From an uncultured Lachnospiraceae bacterium (GTDB taxonomy: Bacteria > Bacillota > Clostridia > Lachnospirales > Lachnospiraceae), in assembly GCA_934292725.1 (NCBI GenBank), contig CAKQXY010000077.1:1-10224 (forward strand): a stretch of 10,224 nucleotides of DNA, in the 5' to 3' direction. Below the pieces are notes generated by a model. That model ran no database searches, was not told where the DNA came from, and saw nothing but the letters and a program-made list of their open reading frames with translations. The position numbers were made by a program, and so were the translations under genes. The stretch's first letter is position 1. Each line of letters starts with the position of its first letter. This document shows positions 1 through 6,724 of the stretch, piece after piece.

Positions 1-657
1 AAAAATGCTCAAAATATATTGGAACAATTAAAGACTAAAATAGGGGCAGAAGATTATAAAGAACCGCAAATACAGCAGGAGATTCGGTTTATAGAGGCTA
101 TGTATGACTTGGAAGTTAACAAGATTACTGCGTGTGAAGCTGAAAAAGAATACTACGAAGCATTATCCTATACTTTTGAACTTTCATGGCTTTCACTCGA
201 AGAGCTTCCATTTATTAGAAGTGAAGAGGGGATTATTATTAGTAATATAGCAGATATTTATCATGATATGGGAAATCTGAAAAAATCGGAAGAACTTTTT
301 GAAAAATTGAGTTCGGTTTACCAAAAAAAACAAATGTTTTTGAAAATAAATTCTTCTGCTAGTGCTATTATTTTGGGACAATATTCACGCTTATTAGGAG
401 ATATAATGAATTACAAAAAGGCACTTTATATTGATAGCGTGAATCTTCAATATGAATTAAATGATTTTAATTTAATTCATATTGAAAATTTGTTATATAA
501 CCAAGCGTGGGCTTATTATGAAATTGACAGAGAACAAAATAATCAAAAAATCCAGAGAAAGTTTTGGGCTGCACAGCGTTTTGCAGAATTTAATAGAAAA
601 GAAGAGCTAATAAATTTACTGAAAATGCGAGAAAATAAATATCTGAAAGACGATTAA
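1..657 (+). CDS. C-terminal part of a TPR-like helical-repeat protein, probable regulator (5' truncated)
   Basis: The frame is open from base 1, so the gene begins outside the window; a TTG at 19 is only an internal codon, not a supported start. The 218 visible residues are almost entirely helical and rich in K, E, N and Y. Around nt 230-310 a segment containing SNIADIYHDMGNLKKSEELF fits a tetratricopeptide repeat, and a second, weaker repeat-like helix pair follows at about nt 375-460. No helix-turn-helix, membrane segment or catalytic motif is visible. Such C-terminal halves are typical of XRE/Rgg/PlcR-like regulators, in which the missing N-terminus binds DNA and the repeats bind a peptide or partner; that role is inference. 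The gene is visibly more AT-rich than everything to its right, which hints at a different origin. It ends with TAA, and a strong hairpin follows. It could equally be a non-regulatory TPR protein. Confidence 0.6.
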   Translation, partial: KNAQNILEQLKTKIGAEDYKEPQIQQEIRFIEAMYDLEVNKITACEAEKEYYEALSYTFELSWLSLEELPFIRSEEGIIISNIADIYHDMGNLKKSEELFEKLSSVYQKKQMFLKINSSASAIILGQYSRLLGDIMNYKKALYIDSVNLQYELNDFNLIHIENLLYNQAWAYYEIDREQNNQKIQRKFWAAQRFAEFNRKEELINLLKMRENKYLKDD

Positions 658-690
658 TTTTTATCCTCTTTGAAGAATCTGTGTCAGCAT

Positions 691-736
691 GACAAATCAC
701 TTCCACTTTTTTGGGAAGTGATTTGTCTGTTTACTT
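691..736 (+). terminator. Rho-independent terminator after the TPR-like gene
   Basis: A perfect 14-bp inverted repeat (691-704 with 714-727, arm GACAAATCACTTCC) encloses a 9-nt T-rich loop and is followed by a modest T-rich tail (TGTTTACTT). It lies 33 bases after the stop codon. The tail is weak for a textbook terminator, but the stem is long and perfect. The opposite strand has no T tract after the stem, so it should act only rightwards. Confidence 0.7.
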
Positions 737-759
737 AAAGCTCTTTTTTGTGATATAAA
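730..759 (+). promoter_or_regulatory. Possible sigma-A promoter of the ABC pair
   Basis: TTTACT (730-735) and TATAAA (754-759) are separated by 18 bp, giving four and five matches to the -35 and -10 consensus. Transcription would start near 766, leaving a very short leader before the ATG at 782. It sits just after the terminator hairpin, where a promoter for the ABC genes would be expected. The match is moderate in an AT-rich gap, so it could be chance. Confidence 0.3.
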
Positions 760-776
760 ACAGAAAAAAAGGAGCT
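739..776 (+). promoter_or_regulatory. Potential hairpin covering the ribosome binding site of the first ABC gene
   Basis: Bases 739-749 can pair with 766-776 (11 pairs, one of them G-U: 744 with 771) around a 16-nt loop. The right arm contains the whole AAGGAG Shine-Dalgarno sequence at 769-774, which lies 7 bases before the ATG at 782. If the transcript begins upstream of 739, this fold would mask translation start. It would not form if the promoter proposed at 730-759 is the real one. Six of the pairs come from T/A tracts, so stability is modest. Confidence 0.3.
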
Positions 777-781
777 AAAGT

Positions 782-2680
782 ATGAGTAAAGAAAAAATTG
801 AAATGAAAACGAATGGTACATACACATTCACTTCTAATGCTGCATGGCACTGGAAGGAGCAGTTTAGGCGTGAGCCGCGCATGGCGGCAGCGGTGATTGC
901 CCTCTCTATAATTGCCGTGGGGCTTCCACTTTTAAATGCGAGACTTCCCAAGCAGGTGCTTTGTGGGTTGGAGGAGCATATTGAATTAAAGCAGCTTGTG
1001 CTGCAGGTAGGTATATTGATTCTTATTTTGGCAGTAGGAAACATGATAAAAAGCGCACTCGATGCCTACATAAAACGTATGCAGGGACCATTTGAGGATG
1101 ATTTTAATCTGCGTATGCTAAAGAAAAGACTGTACGTAGATTATGATGTGTTAGAAAGCAAAAAATTTAATGACGATGCACATGCAGTATTTGACTCGCT
1201 GTATCGAAATAATTCCGTCCTGCGTGATGGCTCCATGATCTGGCAGCGTTTTTTGACTGCTGCAGCAGGACTTGTTTTATACAGCGCGATTTTAATGAGA
1301 CAAAGCATTGTGGCTGTACTTCTTGTATGGGTACCTGCATTATTGATTTTAGGTTTAAAGGAGTGTGCGGCAGCGTATGACAGACAGCTTCGCCCCAAAG
1401 CAGATAAGGCAAGCCGAAAGATGAAATATGTGGAGGAATGCGCTTGTGATTTAGCCGGCGGCAAGGACATTCGCATGTATGATCTGGCTGGGTGGCTGAC
1501 TGCCATTTTCCATAGAGAACAGGCGACAGCTGACGGCTACGTGAAGTATTGGGAGAACGGCTATTTTGCAGTTAATATCTGCGATGCAGTTTTTTGTTTT
1601 ATACGTGATTTTGGAATTTATCTTTATTTTATTTGGAAAATTATAAACGGCGATATGGCAGTTTCAGATTTTGTCTGGTATACAGCGATTGCGGCAAGCT
1701 GTCAAGAGGCATGCAGCGCACTTCTTGACAGCAGAGAAAAACTGGGACGGCTAAGCTTTGACTATTCGCGTCTTCGTCAGTTTCTGTACTCATGGGAAAA
1801 ATCAGCTTTTCGTGGAACTATTTCTAAAAAAGACAACAGTATCAATGAAAAATCAGAAATAAAAGACAAGGCAGTGCATAAATTAGCAGGCGATGCAGTT
1901 GAAATTCGTCTGGAGCACGTAGGCTTCACCTATCCGGGAAGTACAAAACCTACCATAAAGGATATCAATGTCACGCTGCGCCAAGGTGAACGAATCGCAC
2001 TTGTCGGTCTGAATGGTGCTGGTAAATCAACGCTTGTAAAACTTCTTTGTGGACTGTATCGTCCAACGCAGGGCACGATTTTTATCAATGGAAGACCACA
2101 GGAAGAATATAGTAAAGAGGAATATTTTTCATTGCTTGCAGTTGTTTTTCAGGATGTAAAGCTTCTACCTATGACTATTGCCCAGAATGTGGCATCCGAT
2201 GTTGGAACACACATTGACCGTGAGCGGGTGCGCGAATGTTTAAAGCTTTCCGGACTATGGCAAAAAGTTAACAGCTTGCCTAAAAAAGAAGATACACCGC
2301 TTGGCGCTAGTATTCTTGATGATGGAATCGCACTTTCTGGAGGAGAAAACCAGAAGCTTTGGATGGCACGTGCGCTCTATAAAAATGCACCGATGCTTCT
2401 TTTAGATGAGCCGACAGCAGCACTCGACCCATTAGCCGAGCAGCAGATTTATCAGAAATATATGGAGATGGTGGAAGGACGAACATCAGTATTTATTTCA
2501 CATCGATTGGCAAGCACGCGTTTTTGTGACCGTATTTTGCTGTTAGAGGATGGAACGATCATTGAGCAGGGAACACATGATGAGCTGATTTGCTTAAATG
2601 GCCGTTATGCGCAGCTGTTTGAGATACAGGGAAAATATTATCGGGTAAACAAAGATGGTGCAGAGGAGGTATGCGCATGA
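782..2680 (+). CDS. ABC half-transporter, exporter fold (membrane plus ATPase domain), first subunit
   Basis: A 632-residue inner-membrane ABC protein with a fused transmembrane domain and ATPase domain, the usual length for half-transporters. Hydrophobic segments lie near residues 34-54, 70-91, 156-172, 175-192, 262-287 and 292-315. The nucleotide-binding domain runs from about 372: A-loop Tyr384, Walker A GLNGAGKST at 409-417, Q-loop Gln457, signature LSGGE at 518-522, Walker B LLLDE with Asp542 and catalytic Glu543, ALDP D-loop, switch His574. A GKDIR motif at 227-231, shared with the next protein, lies in the cytoplasmic extension of the membrane domain. The start at 782 has AAAAAAAGGAG 7 bases upstream. 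It is ATGA-coupled to the second half-transporter, so a heterodimer is likely. The substrate cannot be read from sequence: peptide, drug, lipid or siderophore are all possible, and exporter-fold importers such as YbtPQ exist. Confidence 0.9.
   Translation: MSKEKIEMKTNGTYTFTSNAAWHWKEQFRREPRMAAAVIALSIIAVGLPLLNARLPKQVLCGLEEHIELKQLVLQVGILILILAVGNMIKSALDAYIKRMQGPFEDDFNLRMLKKRLYVDYDVLESKKFNDDAHAVFDSLYRNNSVLRDGSMIWQRFLTAAAGLVLYSAILMRQSIVAVLLVWVPALLILGLKECAAAYDRQLRPKADKASRKMKYVEECACDLAGGKDIRMYDLAGWLTAIFHREQATADGYVKYWENGYFAVNICDAVFCFIRDFGIYLYFIWKIINGDMAVSDFVWYTAIAASCQEACSALLDSREKLGRLSFDYSRLRQFLYSWEKSAFRGTISKKDNSINEKSEIKDKAVHKLAGDAVEIRLEHVGFTYPGSTKPTIKDINVTLRQGERIALVGLNGAGKSTLVKLLCGLYRPTQGTIFINGRPQEEYSKEEYFSLLAVVFQDVKLLPMTIAQNVASDVGTHIDRERVRECLKLSGLWQKVNSLPKKEDTPLGASILDDGIALSGGENQKLWMARALYKNAPMLLLDEPTAALDPLAEQQIYQKYMEMVEGRTSVFISHRLASTRFCDRILLLEDGTIIEQGTHDELICLNGRYAQLFEIQGKYYRVNKDGAEEVCA
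2663..2669 (+). promoter_or_regulatory. Ribosome binding site that decides the start of the second ABC gene
   Basis: GAGGAGG ends 7 bases before ATG 2677 but only 1 base before the in-frame ATG at 2671. The normal spacing supports 2677, which also gives an ATGA overlap with the upstream stop codon. Confidence 0.75.
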
Positions 2681-4518
2681 AGATGAAAAAGTCACAGTTT
2701 CGTGAGGATGCGGCAACGTATATTCAAATGATCCACCTTCTAAATGAATACAATCCGGGATGGAAGATCATTCTGATTGGTGTCTTGCTGGAAGGCATTT
2801 TCCCATTTATTGCAATTTTTCTCTCATCAATGCTGCTAGATGCACTCTATGCTGGACGTTCTATGCAGGAAATGGCACTGCTTGTTCTTACAGGAACAGG
2901 GGCGAGCTTTGTCACAGCAATTCTTCGTCACTTTGTCACAAAAAAGAAAAATATTATGTGGTGGGGCATGCAGCATCGAATGACAGAACCCATCATGACA
3001 AAAACAATGCAGATGGATTATGAGCAGATCGGGGATGAGCGCGTGCGTACTCTTCGGGCACGCCAGGATGAGTACCGAAAGCGTGAGAAGGATGTGTTTG
3101 AGCGTTTTTTGACACAGCTTGAAATTCTTTTGACATCGGCAGTTCGTATGGCGGCAGCAATTATCACAATCGGTCCATTTTTTGCAAAACAGTTTTCAAA
3201 GACAGCTGGGACACAGGAAACGCTGTTTCGAATCATAGCAATAGCGGCACTGTTTGCTGTGTTGTATCTGAATCGTCGTTCTGTATTAGAGCAAGGCAAA
3301 CGCCGTTTGGCAATCCACAATGAGCATGAAGATGAGAATCGTTTAAACAGCTATATGATGAATGAAGTTGTATTGTCCCAAAAGGCAGGAAAGGATATTC
3401 GAATTTTTCATCAGGAGCCGATGATGGAACATTACGGTGATCAGATGAATGCAAACTGGAGACGAATGACGCTTCAATATGCCAAGAATGATGTATGTCA
3501 TTTTGGCTTACAGGGAATGCTTTCCTCGTGTGTAGGCGGAATCATCTATCTGTATGTGGCGTTCTGTGCATACGGTGGGATGATTACAATCGGAAATGTC
3601 GTGCGTTATGCAGGTGCTGTGCAGCAGTTCATTCAGGGAATGACTGATTTGTTTGCAGGATGGAGCAGACTGCATCATGACAGAATGCAGATGGATGAGT
3701 ATCTTGAGTACATGGGTCTGCAAAATAAGATGAAAAAGGCGTCTCGCCCTGTTAGTTTGACTGATATGGAAAATCCGGAAGTTGAGTTTGTAGATGTATC
3801 TTTTCGATATCCAGGGACAGAACAGTATGTGCTGCGCGACGTCAATGTAAAGATAAGTGCCAGAGAAAGTACGGCATTTGTAGGGCTGAATGGCTCAGGA
3901 AAAACTACCTTTATTAAGCTTTTATGCAGGCTTTATGACCCAACTAAAGGACATATTCTCTTAAATGGAGTGGACATCAGGGAGTACGAAGAGGCACAGT
4001 ATCGCAAGCTATTTGCAGTTGTCTTTCAGGATTTTAAAATTTTTTCATTCAGATTTGGGGAGAACATTGCGGCAGGAGAAAAGGTAGATGAGGAGCGTGC
4101 GATGGATGCCATTCGCCGTGTGGATCTGATGCGCCTATATAATAAGATGCCAGACGGTTTAAATACTATGCTGAATAGAGATTTTTCTGAAACTGGCATG
4201 GAAATCTCTGGTGGCGAGGCACAGAAAACAGCGATGGCACGCGCTATTTATAAGGATGCGCCATTTGTTATTCTCGATGAGCCGACAGCGGCACTAGACC
4301 CGATTGCCGAGAGCGAGATTTACAGCGATTTTCATCGGATTGTGCAGGATAAAACAGCTCTGTTTATATCGCACCGTTTGTCTGCATGCCGATTCTCAAA
4401 GGATATAATTGTATTTTGCGATGGCAGGATTGTGCAGCAGGGAAATCACGAGATGCTGATTAGTAAAGACGGACTGTATCGCCAGATGTGGAATGCTCAG
4501 GCACAGTACTACGAATAA
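2677..4518 (+). CDS. ABC half-transporter, exporter fold, second subunit
   Basis: A 613-residue partner of the preceding half-transporter. ATG 2677 was chosen over the in-frame ATG 2671 because of its ribosome binding site spacing. Hydrophobic segments lie near residues 29-52, 66-86, 148-170, 183-200 and 275-300. The ATPase domain starts near 367: A-loop Tyr378, Walker A GLNGSGKTT at 403-411, signature ISGGE at 510-514, Walker B with Asp534 and Glu535, ALDP D-loop, switch His566. Both subunits keep the catalytic glutamate and switch histidine, so neither ATP site is obviously degenerate, unlike many bacterial heterodimeric exporters. A GKDIR motif at 238-242 matches one in the partner. No clear terminator follows, so some read-through into the uptake operon is possible. 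The substrate is unknown; the neighbouring siderophore genes make an iron-chelate role plausible but unproven. Confidence 0.9.
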   Translation: MKMKKSQFREDAATYIQMIHLLNEYNPGWKIILIGVLLEGIFPFIAIFLSSMLLDALYAGRSMQEMALLVLTGTGASFVTAILRHFVTKKKNIMWWGMQHRMTEPIMTKTMQMDYEQIGDERVRTLRARQDEYRKREKDVFERFLTQLEILLTSAVRMAAAIITIGPFFAKQFSKTAGTQETLFRIIAIAALFAVLYLNRRSVLEQGKRRLAIHNEHEDENRLNSYMMNEVVLSQKAGKDIRIFHQEPMMEHYGDQMNANWRRMTLQYAKNDVCHFGLQGMLSSCVGGIIYLYVAFCAYGGMITIGNVVRYAGAVQQFIQGMTDLFAGWSRLHHDRMQMDEYLEYMGLQNKMKKASRPVSLTDMENPEVEFVDVSFRYPGTEQYVLRDVNVKISARESTAFVGLNGSGKTTFIKLLCRLYDPTKGHILLNGVDIREYEEAQYRKLFAVVFQDFKIFSFRFGENIAAGEKVDEERAMDAIRRVDLMRLYNKMPDGLNTMLNRDFSETGMEISGGEAQKTAMARAIYKDAPFVILDEPTAALDPIAESEIYSDFHRIVQDKTALFISHRLSACRFSKDIIVFCDGRIVQQGNHEMLISKDGLYRQMWNAQAQYYE

Positions 4519-4530
4519 AAAACGACTGAA

Positions 4531-4562
4531 TCAGGTGAAAAACTTTTATTTACGGTGCCTGA
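4531..4562. repeat. Inverted repeat TCAGG-N22-CCTGA next to the uptake-operon promoter, candidate operator
   Basis: TCAGG (4531-4535) and CCTGA (4558-4562) form an inverted repeat ending one base before the -35 box. It lies in the 125-base gap between the ABC pair and the binding-protein gene. The position suits an activator of AraC type binding upstream of -35. As an RNA hairpin it has only five Watson-Crick pairs plus two wobbles, a long loop and no T tract, so it is unlikely to be a terminator. The arms are short and the match could be chance. Confidence 0.25.
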
Positions 4563-4563
4563 A

Positions 4564-4592
4564 TTGACGTAATGTTAATCTCGTGATATACT
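4564..4592 (+). promoter_or_regulatory. Sigma-A promoter of the siderophore uptake operon
   Basis: TTGACG (4564-4569) and TATACT (4587-4592) are separated by exactly 17 bp, and TGA immediately before the -10 box gives an extended -10 element. Start of transcription is expected near 4599, leaving a leader of about 45 bases. I see no convincing Fur box (GATAATGATAATCATTATC-like) over the promoter. A loose direct repeat (AAAGTTAG at 4600-4607 and AAAGTTTG at 4620-4627, 20 bp apart) lies in the leader. Confidence 0.75.
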
Positions 4593-4633
4593 CCTACCGA
4601 AAGTTAGAAAACACTAATTAAAGTTTGACATAT

Positions 4634-4638
4634 GGAGG
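4634..4638 (+). promoter_or_regulatory. Ribosome binding site that decides the start of the binding-protein gene
   Basis: GGAGG sits 5 bases before ATG 4644. The in-frame ATG at 4632 overlaps this site and so cannot use it. An in-frame TGA at 4626-4628 excludes any earlier start. Confidence 0.85.
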
Positions 4639-4643
4639 AAATT

Positions 4644-5729
4644 ATGAGAATCAAAAAAGCACTTTTTCTTGGCACACTTTGTACAGCAGTTTCCGGTATG
4701 AGTTTGTTTGCACAGGCAGGCGTTTCTTATGCAAAGAGCGCAAAAGAAGCAACTGAGGAAGCAAGCAGTGAGGAAGTGACCGAGGTAACATCTGAGGAGG
4801 AGACCAGTGAGGAGGTCACCTACCCGATTACCATTGAGCATGCATTTGGAGAGACTGTAATTGAGGGCAAGCCAGAGCGTATTGCAACTGTTGGCTGGGG
4901 AAATCAGGATACTCCGTTAGCACTTGGCATTGCACCTGTTGGTGTTTCAGCAGCTAATTATGGTCTTGTAACTGATCATAAACTGCATCTTTGGACTGAT
5001 GAAGCATTTGCGGATCTTGGCGTAGAGGAGCCTGTTGTATTCGATGATGTAGATGGACTTGATTTTGAGCAGATTAGTGACTGTAATCCAGATGTGATTT
5101 TAGCAGCATACTCTGGAATGACTCAGGAGGACTATGACACATTAAGCCAGATTGCACCAGTTATCCCATATAAGGAAAATCCATGGCAGACCACATGGAG
5201 AGAGCAGACCATCGAGAATGCAGAAGGCATGGGTATGAAGCCAGAGGGTGAGAAGAAGGTTAAGGAAGTGGAAGATCTGATTGCCGAAAAGCTTGAGGAG
5301 TATCCAGAACTTGAAGGAATCCCGACAGCATTCTGCTGGATCAGCGCTGATGATTTCAGCACATTTTATGTATATCTTCCGACCGACCCAAGAGCAGCTT
5401 ATCTGTTAGATCTTGGATTTACTCTGCCGGAGAGTGTACAGAAGCTGGCAGGAGAGTCAAATGATTTCAGCATTACTGTAAGCCGTGAAAATGCTGATCA
5501 GTTAGATGATATCGAGATGATGGTTGTTTACGGTGATGAAAATCTGGTAGAAACACTTCAGGAAGATAAGCTGATGAGCCAGATTCCAGCAATCAAAAAT
5601 GGTGCAGTTGTTGTGCTTGACAGTACATCTGCATTAGCAGCATCTTCAACACCGTCCATTCTCTCTATCCCATATGAGATTGATGAGTATCTGGAAATGT
5701 TTGCTAAGGCAGCGGAGAACATCAAATGA
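4644..5729 (+). CDS. Iron-siderophore-type substrate-binding protein (FecB/FhuD family), secreted
   Basis: A 361-residue extracellular binding protein feeding the permeases encoded next. Residues 1-30 form a signal peptide: basic MRIKK, a hydrophobic core, and an AXA site at 23-25 (Ala-Gln-Ala) or an alternative cleavage after Ala30. Residues 34-59 are a Glu/Ser/Thr-rich linker of the kind that spaces Gram-positive binding proteins from the surface. The periplasmic-binding fold begins near 61, with the family-typical start TIEHAFGETVIEGKPERI and a GWGNQDTPLALGIAPVGV segment near 84-101, reminiscent of FhuD-like proteins; the helical C-terminal lobe ends at IPYEIDEYLEMF. Oddly, there is no lipobox: the only nearby cysteine is Cys13, inside the hydrophobic core and preceded by Gly-Thr-Leu, a poor match. 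The stop codon overlaps the next start (ATGA). The family is clear; the exact ligand (hydroxamate, catecholate, heme, other chelate) is not. Confidence 0.9.
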   Translation: MRIKKALFLGTLCTAVSGMSLFAQAGVSYAKSAKEATEEASSEEVTEVTSEEETSEEVTYPITIEHAFGETVIEGKPERIATVGWGNQDTPLALGIAPVGVSAANYGLVTDHKLHLWTDEAFADLGVEEPVVFDDVDGLDFEQISDCNPDVILAAYSGMTQEDYDTLSQIAPVIPYKENPWQTTWREQTIENAEGMGMKPEGEKKVKEVEDLIAEKLEEYPELEGIPTAFCWISADDFSTFYVYLPTDPRAAYLLDLGFTLPESVQKLAGESNDFSITVSRENADQLDDIEMMVVYGDENLVETLQEDKLMSQIPAIKNGAVVVLDSTSALAASSTPSILSIPYEIDEYLEMFAKAAENIK

Positions 5730-6724
5730 GAGACAGACGGTTTATATTAACAGTAGCTGCATCACTTGCAGTGCTGCTGTTTTGTATGCTGGCATCGATA
5801 GCCTGCGGAGCAAAATCCGTGGGCTTTCCCACTGTTATACAAAGTCTTTTTCATTTGAAAGAAGACAGCTTTGAGATTAACGTTGTGCGGGCTAGAATCC
5901 CAAGAACAGTGTTTGGCATTTTGGCAGGAGCATCTCTTGGTGTGTCTGGTGCACTGATGCAGGCAGTGACAAGAAATCCGATTGCTGATCCGAGTATTCT
6001 TGGCGTTAATACCGGAGCGTCTCTTTTTGTTGTGTGTGGAATTGCTTTCTTTCACATAAGCAATGGAAATCAGTATATCTGGCTGGCTTTTGCCGGTGCA
6101 GCTTTAACAGCAGTTTTAGTTTATGGATTGGCTTCCATCGGCGGAAATGGCGCTACACCGATTAAGCTGGCACTTGCAGGAGCGGCAGCAGGAACGGCGC
6201 TGCAGTCGCTTGTAAATACTGTTATGCTGCCTAGTACGCAGGTAATGGATCAATTTCGTTTTTGGCAGACAGGAAGCGTAGGCGGTGCAAGCTGGGCAGA
6301 TATTCGTCTTCTTTGCCCGTATTTTATTGTAGGCTTTGTTGTTAGTATCTGCATGGCAGCACCTTTAAATACGTTAGCGCTTGGTGATGAAGCAGCGACA
6401 GGTCTTGGACTTAATGTGCCGCTTACAAGGGCACTTGCATCACTTGCAGGCGTGCTTCTTTGTGCATCGACAACGGCACTGGCTGGGCCAATTAGCTTTG
6501 TTGGTCTGATGGTGCCGCATTTGTTTCGCATGGTGCTTGGACCAGACATGAAAAAGATTCTTCCAATGTCAGCGATTGGCGGTGCAATACTTCTTTTGTT
6601 TGCTGACACGATGGGACGAATCTTAGGAAGACCAGGCGAGCTTGAGTCTGGAATAGTCACGGCACTTATTGGAGCACCTGTATTTATCATTATTATAAGA
6701 AAGGCAAAGGTAAAGTCACTGTGA
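5726..6724 (+). CDS. fepD: Siderophore ABC transporter permease, FecCD/BtuC family (first)
   Basis: A 332-residue integral membrane permease, the standard size for the roughly 10-helix BtuC fold. Family hallmarks in order: RIPR at 57-60; GASLGVSGALMQ at 68-79 followed by TRNPIADPSILGVNTGA at 82-98; LGDEAATGLGLNV at 219-231; the ATPase-contact region GPISFVGLMVPHLFRM at 254-269; and GRPGELESG at 301-309 near the C-terminus. It should pair with the next permease to form the channel. The start ATG overlaps the binding-protein stop (ATGA), with GGAG 8 bases upstream inside the previous gene, so translation is probably coupled. The symbol follows the FepD-type order and the FepC-like ATPase of the operon; FecC or FhuB-half naming would be equally defensible because substrate is unknown. 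Confidence 0.9.
   Translation: MRDRRFILTVAASLAVLLFCMLASIACGAKSVGFPTVIQSLFHLKEDSFEINVVRARIPRTVFGILAGASLGVSGALMQAVTRNPIADPSILGVNTGASLFVVCGIAFFHISNGNQYIWLAFAGAALTAVLVYGLASIGGNGATPIKLALAGAAAGTALQSLVNTVMLPSTQVMDQFRFWQTGSVGGASWADIRLLCPYFIVGFVVSICMAAPLNTLALGDEAATGLGLNVPLTRALASLAGVLLCASTTALAGPISFVGLMVPHLFRMVLGPDMKKILPMSAIGGAILLLFADTMGRILGRPGELESGIVTALIGAPVFIIIIRKAKVKSL

Noticed and set aside
689..721. Ten-codon reading frame (MTNHFHFFGK) that could be a signalling peptide for the TPR-like regulator
   Set aside because: It lies within the terminator hairpin and has no ribosome binding site; its sequence is explained by the inverted repeat.
2671..2676. ATG at 2671 as start of the second ABC half-transporter
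   Set aside because: The ribosome binding site ends 1 base before it; ATG 2677 has normal spacing and the common ATGA overlap.
4531..4562. Hairpin after the ABC pair as a transcription terminator
   Set aside because: Only five Watson-Crick pairs plus two wobbles around a long loop, and no T tract; better treated as a possible operator.
4632..4643. ATG at 4632 as start of the binding protein
   Set aside because: It overlaps the GGAGG ribosome binding site, which is correctly spaced for ATG 4644, and it would place Glu-Glu before the basic start of the signal peptide.
4564..4643. Fur or DtxR/IdeR box over the uptake promoter
   Set aside because: No 19-base match to either consensus by eye; the TTAG-N6-CTAA palindrome (4604-4617) has the wrong length for a DtxR-type site.
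6250..6690. 146-codon minus-strand reading frame inside the first permease gene
   Set aside because: It mirrors a well-supported membrane protein gene, has no recognisable domain and no separate translation signals.
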